A stretch of DNA of 9,672 nucleotides from Oscillospiraceae bacterium (GTDB lineage: Bacteria > Bacillota > Clostridia > Oscillospirales > Oscillospiraceae): the NCBI GenBank assembly GCA_017409645.1, contig JAFQSI010000103.1, positions 1 through 9,672 on the forward strand. Reading direction: 5' to 3'. The translations under genes were made by a program, and so were the position numbers. Positions 1 through 7,142 of this stretch are shown one piece after another (position 1 is the first letter of the stretch; the number at the start of each line of letters is the position of its first letter). Under the pieces are notes generated by a model. That model worked only from the letters and a program-made list of their open reading frames with translations. It was not told the origin of the DNA and made no database searches.

Positions 1-831
1 GCCGAAGCCGCCGGGGCCGCAGTGGGTGGTGACCACGCCGCCGGTGGGGATCCAGAGGATCTCCCGGAAGCCCATTCCCTCGGCCAGAGCCTGGGCCGAG
101 CTGCGGATGGAATCGCGGAGTCCCTCGGAGTAGACGAAGACCAGGATCTCCCGGGAGAAGCGGTGCTGCTCCGGGAATTCCTTCAGCAGCTCCAGAGCCA
201 CCTTCTCCATTTTGCCCCGGTATTTTTTCGTGGCCTTCAGATGGCCGTCCAGCAGCTCGATCAGGGGATTCAGGGACAGGATCTTTGCGCCCAGGTACGC
301 GGCGTTGCTGACCCGGCCGCCTGCCCGGAGGTAGCTGAGGTCCCCGGGGAAGAAGCCCATTTTCACACGGCGGCTCAGTTCCCCGGCTTTTTCGAGGATC
401 CGGGCCAGGGATGCATCGGGATTGGCTTCCATATAGCGGGCCAGCAGGAGGATGACCAGGCTCTGACCGGCAGAGACGTGCCTAGTGTCGAAGCTGGTGA
501 TCCCCTCCCGGCCCTCTGCGGCGATGATGGCGCTCTGGTAGGAGCAGGTGGTCACAGCCGAGTAGGCCAGGTGGAGGATGGGCTTGCCGGGATATTCCCG
601 CTGGAGCCGGTCAAAGACCGTCTCAAAGTCGCCCACGGTGGAGCCGCTGGTCTTGGTCAGGGTGCCGGTGCGTTCAAAGAAGCGGTAGATGTCCGTGGTG
701 GGGAAGGTGCCGTCATCCCGGGTCTCGTCGCCGAAGGCCACATGCATGGGCACGGTCTCGACGCCATAGCGCTTCGCCAGGTCGGCGGGGATGTCGGAGC
801 CTGTTTCGGCAAGAAGGATATAGTTGTGCAT
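1..831 (-). CDS. DegV family (FakB-like) fatty-acid-binding protein, C-terminus cut by window edge
   Basis: The minus strand reads open from an ATG at 829-831 to the left edge, giving 277 residues with no stop. DegV proteins are usually about 280-290 residues, so only the last few are missing. Seen: an N-terminal strand followed by ETGSDIP (residues 9-15), TKTSGSTVGDF (59-69), FDTRHVSAGQSL (114-125), LSYLRAGGRVS (165-175) and the C-terminal THCGPGGFG (269-277). All sit where the DegV two-domain fold has its conserved blocks. Known: members bind a fatty acid, and several (FakB) present it to the FakA kinase for phosphorylation and phospholipid synthesis in the cytoplasm. The usual SSGLSGTYQSA loop reads SAVTTCSYQSA here (91-101), a clear variant. 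The start is supported by GAGG eight bases upstream and by a good promoter. No FakA partner is visible. The family call is firm; the ligand is inferred. Confidence 0.93.
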   Translation of the reverse strand, partial: MHNYILLAETGSDIPADLAKRYGVETVPMHVAFGDETRDDGTFPTTDIYRFFERTGTLTKTSGSTVGDFETVFDRLQREYPGKPILHLAYSAVTTCSYQSAIIAAEGREGITSFDTRHVSAGQSLVILLLARYMEANPDASLARILEKAGELSRRVKMGFFPGDLSYLRAGGRVSNAAYLGAKILSLNPLIELLDGHLKATKKYRGKMEKVALELLKEFPEQHRFSREILVFVYSEGLRDSIRSSAQALAEGMGFREILWIPTGGVVTTHCGPGGFG

Positions 832-862
832 CGTATCAACCTCGATTTGGAAAGATGAGGTT

Positions 863-891
863 ATTATATATCGCGCAATCGGTTTTTGCAA
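863..891 (-). promoter_or_regulatory. Sigma-A promoter of the DegV gene
   Basis: On the minus strand, -35 TTGCAA (886-891) and a perfect -10 TATAAT (863-868) are separated by exactly 17 bases. The predicted transcript starts near 856, about 25 bases before the DegV ATG. The spacer holds an operator-like sequence, listed separately. Confidence 0.75.
873..888. promoter_or_regulatory. Putative LacI-family operator in the DegV promoter spacer
   Basis: The plus strand reads GCGCAATCGGTT at 873-884, mostly within the 17-base spacer of the DegV promoter. The same 12 bases occur on the minus strand at 7157-7168, next to the pullulanase promoter. Seen: a clear half-site, GCGCAATC, with a central CG. 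The other half (GGTTTTTGC) is degenerate. Inferred: a repressor bound here would block RNA polymerase, possibly the same protein that controls the pullulanase. Confidence 0.4.
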
Positions 892-903
892 ACCCTATTC
901 GGG

Positions 904-924
904 GGAAAAAGCAAGGTTTTTTCC
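904..924. repeat. Inverted repeat between divergent promoters
   Basis: GGAAAAA (904-910) and TTTTTCC (918-924) form a 7-bp inverted repeat around a 7-base centre, lying between the DegV promoter and the lipoprotein promoter. It may be a regulator site, or its A and T tracts may act as upstream promoter elements. No function is assigned. Confidence 0.3.
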
Positions 925-949
925 GACATGATCCGCAGGACCGGGCCGG

Positions 950-978
950 TTGCGAAAGGGGATGGGATGTGCTATCAT
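950..978 (+). promoter_or_regulatory. Extended -10 promoter of the lipoprotein gene
   Basis: -35 TTGCGA (950-955), a 17-base spacer ending in GGATGTGC, and -10 TATCAT (973-978). The TG one base before the -10 makes it an extended -10 promoter. The predicted start is near 985, about 20 bases before the ATG at 1004. It closely resembles the element at 1683-1711. Confidence 0.65.
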
Positions 979-1003
979 ACCCTCATTGAAAGGAGGGGGG
1001 CAG

Positions 1004-1696
1004 ATGAAACGGTGCATACTGGCGGCCCTTGCGATGCTGCTTCTGCTGAGCGGCTGTGCCATGGGGGAGCCGCCGTCCGGCATTTCGGTCCGCGCTGCGT
1101 CTGAATATACGGATTTCGGCAGCTTTTCCGCCGGGGCACCGGAGCCGGGTGATGCGGAGGCGGCCGAAGCGCTGGTCCAGGAGGTCCTGGCGCTGTATCC
1201 TGCCGGGTTTTCGGACCAGTGGGGGGAGGTTCAGATCCTGCTGGTGGCGGAGCTGACCGGCGAGGAGGCCTTCGCCCACGGCAGCTATGCGGGCTTCACC
1301 CTGAGACAGGGGGAGGGCTGGCTGATGGTGCTGGATGTCCGGGCCTGTGACGCCGGTACCGTCCACCATGAGATCGCCCACATCCTCGACGGCATCCTGA
1401 CGGATGCGGGAGCCCTGTCGGAGACGGAATGGATGGCGTTTTGCCCCGGCGGCTTCGCCTATGGGGAGGGGGACTTCGAACGGTATCCGGATTTCTTTGC
1501 CGACGCCTACGCCATGGAGAACATCCGGGAGGACCGGGCCAGGACCTTTGAGGAGGCCCTGCGGCAGGGCCCCGGGGCCTACGCGGACCGTCCGGCCCTG
1601 TGGCTGAAGCTGGAATATTTCTCCCGGGCCATCCGGGATCACTTCGATACGGAGGGGTGGCCGGAGAAGACCATCTGGGAGCTTGCGCTGGGCTGA
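1004..1696 (+). CDS. Putative zinc-metallopeptidase lipoprotein (HEIAH motif)
   Basis: This encodes a 230-residue lipoprotein. Seen: a signal peptide with positively charged start (MKR), a hydrophobic stretch, and the lipobox LLSGC with the acylated cysteine at residue 18, so it should be anchored on the outer face of the membrane. A zincin motif HHEIAHILDG spans 121-130 (HEIAH 122-126). Downstream, YPDFFADAYAM (161-171) resembles the FAEAFA-like helix that supplies the third zinc ligand in anthrax-lethal-factor-like and related bacterial zincins; D167 would be the ligand. The start is fixed by AGGAGG seven bases upstream (991-996); an in-frame ATG at 950 overlaps the promoter and is rejected. 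A 37-base gap leads to the next gene. The class is likely; the substrate is unknown, and low family conservation means proteolytic activity is inferred from motifs only. Confidence 0.8.
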   Translation: MKRCILAALAMLLLLSGCAMGEPPSGISVRAASEYTDFGSFSAGAPEPGDAEAAEALVQEVLALYPAGFSDQWGEVQILLVAELTGEEAFAHGSYAGFTLRQGEGWLMVLDVRACDAGTVHHEIAHILDGILTDAGALSETEWMAFCPGGFAYGEGDFERYPDFFADAYAMENIREDRARTFEEALRQGPGAYADRPALWLKLEYFSRAIRDHFDTEGWPEKTIWELALG

Positions 1697-1711
1697 CGGA
1701 TGTGATACCAT
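1683..1711 (+). promoter_or_regulatory. Possible internal extended -10 promoter for the GNAT-MazG gene
   Basis: TTGCGC (1683-1688), a 17-base spacer ending in GGATGTGA, then TACCAT (1706-1711), overlapping the last codons of the lipoprotein gene. The -10 alone is weak. The call rests on close similarity to the promoter at 950-978: the same TTGCG, the same 17-base spacing and the same GGATGTGNTAYCAT block. Confidence 0.45.
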
Positions 1712-1733
1712 AGGGAAAAAGGAGGAATGTACC

Positions 1734-2606
1734 ATGAACTTTGCACCCATTCGGGAGCTTCAGACGGAGCGGCTGAGCCTGCGGCAGATCCGGTTTGAGG
1801 ATCTTTACGATTATTACGAGCGCATCGGCTCCGACGGCGAGGTGACGAAATACCTGAATTTCGAGCCCCACCAGGATATCAGCGAGACGATCGCTTCCAT
1901 CGAGAGGACCCTGGAGCGCTATGAGGAGGGCGGCTGCTACCGCTGGGCCATCGCCCTGAAGGAGGACGACAGTCTCATCGGCGTCTTCGAGCTGCTGCGC
2001 TTCGACGAGGAGGAGGAGAGCTGCTCCTTCGCCTACATGCTGGGAAAGGCCTGGTGGAACCAGGGCTACGCCACCGAGGCCATGAAGGAGATCTTCCGGT
2101 TTGCGGCGGAGGAGCTGGGCGTGAAGAAGATCGTTGCGGACCACATGGCCCCCAACGCCGCCTCCGGCGCGGTGATGCGCAAGGCGGGCATGGTGTGCGT
2201 CGGCGTCATCCCCGGCAAGTATGAAAAGCACGGCCAGATCCATGATGCCGTCTGCTACGAGGTGGTCCTGGCTTCTGCGGAGCCCCTGACCGCCAACGAG
2301 TACCAGCGCAGGGCCATGACCACCCTGAATCCGGCTCTGAGTGAGAAGGATGTGCTGCTCAACGGCGTCATGGGCCTGTGCGGCGAGGCCGGTGAGTGCA
2401 TCGACATCGTCAAGAAGCACCTGCACCAGGGCCACGAGCTGGACAAGGCCAGACTGGCCAGGGAGCTGGGCGATGTGGCCTGGTATCTGGCGGAGACGGC
2501 CCAGGCGCTGGGGATCCCCCTGGAGGACATCCTCCGGGGCAATCTGGACAAGCTGAAGAAGCGCTACCCCCAGGGCTTTGAGACGGCCCGATCCGTGAAC
2601 CGATAA
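1734..2606 (+). CDS. Fusion of a GNAT N-acetyltransferase and a MazG-like NTP pyrophosphohydrolase
   Basis: One uninterrupted 290-residue frame holds two enzymes. Residues 1-180 are a RimJ/RimL-type GNAT domain: the TERLSLRQI opening (11-19), the acetyl-CoA loop WWNQGYATEA (107-116) and NAASGAVMRKAGM (141-153). Residues 185-290 match the all-alpha MazG-like superfamily: GLCGEAGE (214-221) and ELGDVAWYLAE (244-254) give the metal-binding acidic set E218, E221, E244 and D247. Known: GNAT domains transfer acetyl from acetyl-CoA to an amine; MazG-like domains hydrolyse NTPs to NMP and pyrophosphate, often removing damaged nucleotides. Inferred: the two may act on linked substrates, or the fusion may only ensure co-expression. 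GGAGG eight bases before the ATG fixes the start. It is probably cotranscribed with the lipoprotein and may have its own promoter. Both domains look complete; the target of each is unknown. Confidence 0.9.
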   Translation: MNFAPIRELQTERLSLRQIRFEDLYDYYERIGSDGEVTKYLNFEPHQDISETIASIERTLERYEEGGCYRWAIALKEDDSLIGVFELLRFDEEEESCSFAYMLGKAWWNQGYATEAMKEIFRFAAEELGVKKIVADHMAPNAASGAVMRKAGMVCVGVIPGKYEKHGQIHDAVCYEVVLASAEPLTANEYQRRAMTTLNPALSEKDVLLNGVMGLCGEAGECIDIVKKHLHQGHELDKARLARELGDVAWYLAETAQALGIPLEDILRGNLDKLKKRYPQGFETARSVNR

Positions 2607-2615
2607 GACAGCAGA

Positions 2616-2644
2616 GACCGGCCCGCAAGGGCCGGTCGTTTTTT
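2616..2644 (+). terminator. Rho-independent terminator after GNAT-MazG
   Basis: A perfect 9-bp stem, GACCGGCCC/GGGCCGGTC, closes a GCAA tetraloop and is followed by GTTTTTT. It begins ten bases after the stop codon. Confidence 0.92.
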
Positions 2645-2648
2645 GCGC

Positions 2649-2676
2649 AAAAAAGGGCGGCCTTTCGGCCGCCCTT
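2649..2676 (-). terminator. Rho-independent terminator after the pullulanase
   Basis: Read on the minus strand, AAGGGCGGCC, a GAAA loop and GGCCGCCCTT form a perfect 10-bp stem followed by a six-base T run that overlaps the stem end by two bases. It lies about 20 bases past the pullulanase stop and back to back with the plus-strand terminator, isolating the two convergent units. Confidence 0.92.
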
Positions 2677-2696
2677 GCTGGGGTTATGGGGAAAAA

Positions 2697-5600
2697 TCAG
2701 TCAGCGAGCAGGGATGCGCGGTACAGGAAGGTGACGATGTGGGCGCGGTTGCACAGCACAGCGATACCGAAGGTACCGTCGCCCATGCCCTCGGTGACGC
2801 CCTTGTCGGCAGCCCACAGGACAGCGTCGGTGTAGAACTGACCGTCATCCACATCGGAGAAGACGATGTCCTCGGAGCGGCCGGGCTCACCCTCGGCACG
2901 CCACAGGAAGGTGACGGCCTCGGCACGGGAGCAGGTATCCTTGGGAGCGAACTGGTTGGCACCCTTACCGGCGGTGATGCCGTTCTCGGCGGCCCACAGG
3001 ACAGCATTGTAGTAGAAGTCGGCCTCGGTCACGTCGTCAAAGGACTTATCGGTCTTGACCACGGGAGAGCCGGCGGCACGCCACAGGAAGGTGACGACCT
3101 CGGCACGGGTGACCTCGCGCAGGGGAACGAAGGTCGTGTCGGTGACACCGGTGGTGATGCCATTCTCAACGGCCCACTCGACAGCGTCGTAGCAGTAGGC
3201 GCTGGCGGGGACATCCTCGAAGGTGGGCTCAGTCTCGCCCTCCTGGACCAGGATCATGACGGCATCGGCATAAGTGCTGATTTTGCCGGAGACGGTTTCC
3301 AGAACCTCGGTGCCGGCGGTGGTGCGGGTGACATAGACATCCCACTCACCCTCGGGCAGGGTGATCTCCACGCTGCTGCCGGTGTTGATGATGGTCAGGA
3401 TCTTGTTGTTCTCGCCGTTGCCGCCCTTGTTCAGGATGGCGATCACGTTGTCGTGGCCAGTCTCCAGAACCTCCATGGCGGCCAGAATCTCGGTCTGGTC
3501 GGTCATACGCAGGGCGGGATGAGCCTTACGGAAGGCAATCAGGCCCTTGTAATACTCGTAGGCCATGGCGTTCTGGAAGTTCTTCAGGTTGCCCCACTTG
3601 AAGGAGTTAACATCGTCGCCGGAGGAGTAGGAGTTGTGGTCAAAGGCAAAGTTGCCCTCGGCATCGGTGGTGGGCTTGGAGCGGAGCATCTCCTCACCGG
3701 CGTGGATGAAGGGAACGCCCTGGGCGGTGATGTAGTAGGCAGCGGCCATGTGGTTGTAGAAGGCAGCGACCTGTTCGTAGTCAGATGCGTTTTCTTCGGT
3801 CAGAATGCTGCCGTCCAGATCGATGGCATCCACGATGAAGTTGTCGAACAGGGTGTAGTTGTCGTGGCAGGAGGCGTAGTTGATGGTCTGCAGGGGGGTG
3901 TCGACCCGCTCGGAGTTGGAGCCCCACTTGGAGTAGGCCATGTAGCCGTCGATGACGGTCTGGCGGTTGCCGTCGTTGAAGCCGCAGACGAAGCCCTTGT
4001 CGGTGGCGGTGAAGACGCCGCCGTGGATGACGTTACGGATGGTGTCATTGAAGAAGGCGAAGGTGCCGGCCTCGGTGTTGAGCAGCTTGTCGTTGGGCTG
4101 GATGGTCATCTTCTTGGAGTAGGGATCATCGGCATACTCACCCTCGTCCTTGGTGGTCCAGGTACACATCTCCCAGCCCTCGCCGTAGAAGATGATGTTG
4201 GGGTTGACCTTGTGGACCTCTTCCATGACAGCGTTGATGGTCTCGTAGTCGATCAGGCCGACCAGATCCCAGCGGAAGCCGTCGATGTGGTACTCCTCGG
4301 CCCAGTACAGGACGGAGTCGACGATGTACTTGCGGACCATGGTACGCTCGGAGGCGGTGTCGTTGCCGCAGCCGGAGTTGGACTGGTAGGAGCCGTCGTC
4401 GTGGATACGGGAGAAGTAGCCGGGAACGATCTGGTTGAAGCAGAAGTTGCCTGCGTCAGCGACGTGGTTGTAGACAACGTCCATGACGACGCCGATGTCG
4501 TTGTCGTGCAGGGACTGGACCATCTGCTTGAACTCATTGACGCGGACAGCGCCGTTGTAGGGATCGGTGGAGTAGGAGCCCTCGGGAACGTTGTAGTTCT
4601 TGGGATCGTAGCCCCAGTTGTAGCCGCCGGTGGTCTCGTCGACAGAGTTGATGTCGTAGACGGGCAGCAGGTGGACATAGTTGACGCCCAGGTCGACCAT
4701 GTAGTCGACGCCGGTCTTGATCTCGGTGCCGGGAACGGTGGTGCCCTCCTCGGTGAAGGCCAGGAACTTGCCCTTGTTGACCATACCGGAGGACTCGTCG
4801 ATGGAGAAGTCACGGACGTGCAGCTCCCAGATGACGGCGTCGGTATAGTTCTCCTGAGTGACATAGGTGTCGTTCTCCCAGCCCTCGGGATCGGTGGAAT
4901 CCAGGTCGATGACCATGGCGCGGTTGCCGTTGACGCCGGTGGTGCGGGCGTAGGGATCGCAGGCCTCAGCGACCTTGCCCTGGATGTTGACGGAGTAGGT
5001 GTAGTAGGTGCCGTTCAGATCGCCCTCAACGGTGGCGACCCAGGTGCCGTTGACATCGGCGGTCATCTCGACGGAATCGAGCTTCTCGCCGCCCTCACCG
5101 GCGGTGTACAGGTTGACATAAACTTCGGCGGCAGTGGGAGCCCACACGCGGAAAGTGGTACTCTCAGCGGTCCAGGTGGCACCCAGATCGTCGCCCTCGT
5201 AGGTGAACTGAGACTCGAACTCCTTGGTGGAGTAGGTGTTGGGGATGGTCACATCACAGCTTGCGCCGTTGAAGTAGACGCGGTAGGCCTTCTCCTTGGA
5301 GATGGAGCCCTCGGCGTGGCCCAGAACGTACTCGTTCTTGCCCTCGGTCTTGGTGACGGAGGTGATCTCCACGGGGATCTCGTCCTTGCCCACGACCTCG
5401 AACAGGGTGAAGGCAGCCATCAGGTCGCCCTCGACGGCCATGGAGGTGGTGACGGTCAGGACATCGGTCATGGAGTCCCACTTGGCGCCGGTGATCTTGG
5501 CACCCTTGACGCAGTCGTCCTTGACCACGTCAAAGTCATTCAGTGCGGAGCCGGACTTTGCGTAGACATGGACAGTGCCGCTCAGAACGTCGGAGATGTC

Positions 5601-7112
5601 GATCTTGCGGTCGCCATCGGGATCCTTGGTCCAGTCGGGGGTCTTCACGATGAAGCCGACCCAGGTCTCGTTGGAGTTGGTGAAGTAGGTGGCGGTCCGC
5701 TCGTAGGTGGTGCCCTCAAACTCCACGTTCTCCTCCTCGAAAGCGCGGGTGGAGGAGACGGTGGTCTGGCCGCTGCCGTTCCACATATGGACCTCCCAGT
5801 TGGCATAGTTGCCGTCAGGACGGTAGTAGTGGACCTTGACGGTGATGGGGTAGTCAACGGGGACGACGGGATCGGGTGCGGTGGCCTCGCTCAGCTCATG
5901 GCTCAGCTCTTTAGTCTCCTCGTTGAAGATGATGGTGACGTTGTAGACGTCATCGGTGGTGAAGACGTAGTTGCCGCCCTCAACGCCCCAGGAGTTGTCC
6001 CAAGTGCCGTCGGTGACCTTGCACTCGTGCTTACCAGCGGGGACGGACTTGAAGGTCTTCTTATACAGGCCGTCGGTGTCCAGGAACATCTGGTTGGCGG
6101 CGTCGCCGGGATTCCAGCCGCTGCCGCACAGGGCGTCAGAGCCTGCGACGGTGTAGAAGTTGACGGGAGTGGTGGTGACCTCGATCAGCTTGGTCTCGGC
6201 GTCAAAGGTGATGGTCACGTTGTTGATGCCGGTGGTGTCGAAGCCGAAGTTGTTGCCCTCGGTGCCCCAGGAGTTGTCCCAGGTGCCGTCGGTGACCTTG
6301 AACTCATGGTGACCCTCGGGAACGTTGAAGTAGGTGATCTCATACAGACCGTTCTCGTTCAGGTGCATCTGGTTGTTCAGATCGCCGGGATTCCAGCCGG
6401 TGCCGCACAGCCCCTCGGTACCGGCGACCACATACAGCTCCTCGTTGACAGGCTCCTTGACCTCCAGGGTCAGGGTGCCGTCGCCGTTGTCGGTCAGGAG
6501 CAGGTCATGCTCGCCGCCGGGAACATGGAGCTTATCGCCGTTGGTGTAGGCACCCAGCACGGCGGAGGTCACGCCGAAGCCCAGCCAGCCTTCGGTCATG
6601 TAGCTCTTGCCGTCGGAATCCTTCACGAAGACATAGTTGTCAGCGGCGGTGAAGTTGACGCGCAGCTTGCCGTTTTCGAACTTGAGATCCTTGCCGGCCA
6701 CGTCGGCATTGTCGATGTAGCCGTACAGGTAGAACTCCTTGACAGCGGGAGCTTCCTTCTCGGTCAGCTTGTGGCCGACCTCGTAGGTCTCGGCGTTGAA
6801 GGTGATGGTCACATCGCCGTAGGCTGCCGTGGTGAGCTTGTAGTTCTGGCCGTTGGTGCCCCAGGAATTGTCCCAGGTGCCATCGGTGACCTTACACTCG
6901 TAGGTACCGGCGGGGATGTCGGTAAAGACCTTCTCATACAGACCGGATTCCTCATTGAGAGTCATCTGGTTGTTGGCGTCGCCAGGGGCCCAATTGCTGC
7001 CGCACAGGTCGGAGACACCTGCGACATAATAGGAGCCTGCGGCGGTGGCACCGGCGGGCACGAAGCTCAGCAGCATCGCGAACACCAGCAGCCAACTCAT
7101 CAGCTTTTTCAT
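2697..7112 (-). CDS. pulA: Secreted multi-domain type I pullulanase (GH13_14) with SLH anchor
   Basis: A 1471-residue extracellular enzyme expected to cut alpha-1,6 branches in pullulan, starch or glycogen. Order seen: signal peptide (1 to about 25, cleavage near ATAA/GS); X25-like module 1 (27-112); a YLYGYIDNAD module (about 126-220) resembling starch-binding modules of ruminococcal amylases; X25-like modules 2 (226-313) and 3 (319-405); CBM41 (about 420-535); an X45-like linker domain; CBM48 (about 645-745, with FRVWAPTA); the GH13 barrel; a C-terminal beta domain; three SLH repeats from 1298. The type I signature YNWGYDP is at 831-837. Catalytic blocks are DVVYNHV (878-884), FRWDLVG with nucleophile D949, YGEGW with acid/base E978, and HDN with D1084, all intact. 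The ATG is preceded by GGAGG eight bases upstream; a longer in-frame start lacks one. No TTA, CTA or TCA codon is used. Module names outside GH13, CBM41, CBM48 and SLH are tentative. Confidence 0.96.
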   Translation of the reverse strand: MKKLMSWLLVFAMLLSFVPAGATAAGSYYVAGVSDLCGSNWAPGDANNQMTLNEESGLYEKVFTDIPAGTYECKVTDGTWDNSWGTNGQNYKLTTAAYGDVTITFNAETYEVGHKLTEKEAPAVKEFYLYGYIDNADVAGKDLKFENGKLRVNFTAADNYVFVKDSDGKSYMTEGWLGFGVTSAVLGAYTNGDKLHVPGGEHDLLLTDNGDGTLTLEVKEPVNEELYVVAGTEGLCGTGWNPGDLNNQMHLNENGLYEITYFNVPEGHHEFKVTDGTWDNSWGTEGNNFGFDTTGINNVTITFDAETKLIEVTTTPVNFYTVAGSDALCGSGWNPGDAANQMFLDTDGLYKKTFKSVPAGKHECKVTDGTWDNSWGVEGGNYVFTTDDVYNVTIIFNEETKELSHELSEATAPDPVVPVDYPITVKVHYYRPDGNYANWEVHMWNGSGQTTVSSTRAFEEENVEFEGTTYERTATYFTNSNETWVGFIVKTPDWTKDPDGDRKIDISDVLSGTVHVYAKSGSALNDFDVVKDDCVKGAKITGAKWDSMTDVLTVTTSMAVEGDLMAAFTLFEVVGKDEIPVEITSVTKTEGKNEYVLGHAEGSISKEKAYRVYFNGASCDVTIPNTYSTKEFESQFTYEGDDLGATWTAESTTFRVWAPTAAEVYVNLYTAGEGGEKLDSVEMTADVNGTWVATVEGDLNGTYYTYSVNIQGKVAEACDPYARTTGVNGNRAMVIDLDSTDPEGWENDTYVTQENYTDAVIWELHVRDFSIDESSGMVNKGKFLAFTEEGTTVPGTEIKTGVDYMVDLGVNYVHLLPVYDINSVDETTGGYNWGYDPKNYNVPEGSYSTDPYNGAVRVNEFKQMVQSLHDNDIGVVMDVVYNHVADAGNFCFNQIVPGYFSRIHDDGSYQSNSGCGNDTASERTMVRKYIVDSVLYWAEEYHIDGFRWDLVGLIDYETINAVMEEVHKVNPNIIFYGEGWEMCTWTTKDEGEYADDPYSKKMTIQPNDKLLNTEAGTFAFFNDTIRNVIHGGVFTATDKGFVCGFNDGNRQTVIDGYMAYSKWGSNSERVDTPLQTINYASCHDNYTLFDNFIVDAIDLDGSILTEENASDYEQVAAFYNHMAAAYYITAQGVPFIHAGEEMLRSKPTTDAEGNFAFDHNSYSSGDDVNSFKWGNLKNFQNAMAYEYYKGLIAFRKAHPALRMTDQTEILAAMEVLETGHDNVIAILNKGGNGENNKILTIINTGSSVEITLPEGEWDVYVTRTTAGTEVLETVSGKISTYADAVMILVQEGETEPTFEDVPASAYCYDAVEWAVENGITTGVTDTTFVPLREVTRAEVVTFLWRAAGSPVVKTDKSFDDVTEADFYYNAVLWAAENGITAGKGANQFAPKDTCSRAEAVTFLWRAEGEPGRSEDIVFSDVDDGQFYTDAVLWAADKGVTEGMGDGTFGIAVLCNRAHIVTFLYRASLLAD
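2700..3221 (-). repeat. Three tandem SLH domains of the pullulanase
   Basis: Three repeats of about 55-60 codons begin with FEDV, FDDV and FSDV and carry the helix motifs TRAEVVTFLWRA, SRAEAVTFLWRA and NRAHIVTFLYRA. SLH domains bind secondary cell-wall polymers, so the enzyme should be held at the cell surface. The DNA of repeats 1 and 2 is nearly identical over 36 bases (2894-2929 and 3074-3109, one mismatch, 180 bases apart). The third repeat has RAH in place of the usual RAE. Confidence 0.92.
5898..6158 (-). repeat. X25-like module 3 of the pullulanase
   Basis: Residues 319-405. It has the same plan as modules 1 and 2: VAG, LCG, W-PGD, NQM, DGLY, PAG, then the invariant VTDGTWDNSWG and a closing VTI-F strand. 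It carries cysteines 329 and 364. Confidence 0.75.
6174..6437 (-). repeat. X25-like module 2 of the pullulanase
   Basis: Residues 226-313, with the invariant VTDGTWDNSWG core. It keeps the first cysteine (C236) but has phenylalanine where modules 1 and 3 have the second, so a disulphide inferred for those two could not form here. Confidence 0.75.
6777..7034 (-). repeat. X25-like module 1 of the pullulanase
   Basis: Residues 27-112, directly after the signal peptide. The pattern of W-PGD, NQM, GLY, PAGTYE-KV and TWDNSWG resembles X25 modules of bacillary pullulanases, which precede or surround CBM41 and CBM48. It carries cysteines 37 and 73. It is separated from modules 2 and 3 by an unrelated module of about 95 residues. 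Confidence 0.75.
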
Positions 7113-7142
7113 GTTGTTTTTTCCTCCATTGTAGTATTTTGG

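Noticed and set aside
22..858. An open plus-strand frame over the DegV region.
   Set aside because: Antisense shadow. The minus strand has the conserved DegV motifs, a promoter and a ribosome binding site.
904..924. The AT-rich inverted repeat as a terminator.
   Set aside because: It lies between divergent promoters with no gene reading into it, and its stem is AT-rich with only two GC pairs.
946..955. CCGGTTGCGA as another operator for the LacI-type regulator.
   Set aside because: Only one half-site is present, without a matching opposite half, and it overlaps the -35 of an ordinary promoter.
2316..2606. A separate MazG-like gene starting at the internal ATG.
   Set aside because: No ribosome binding site precedes it, the frame is continuous with GNAT, and starting there would cut off the first MazG helix.
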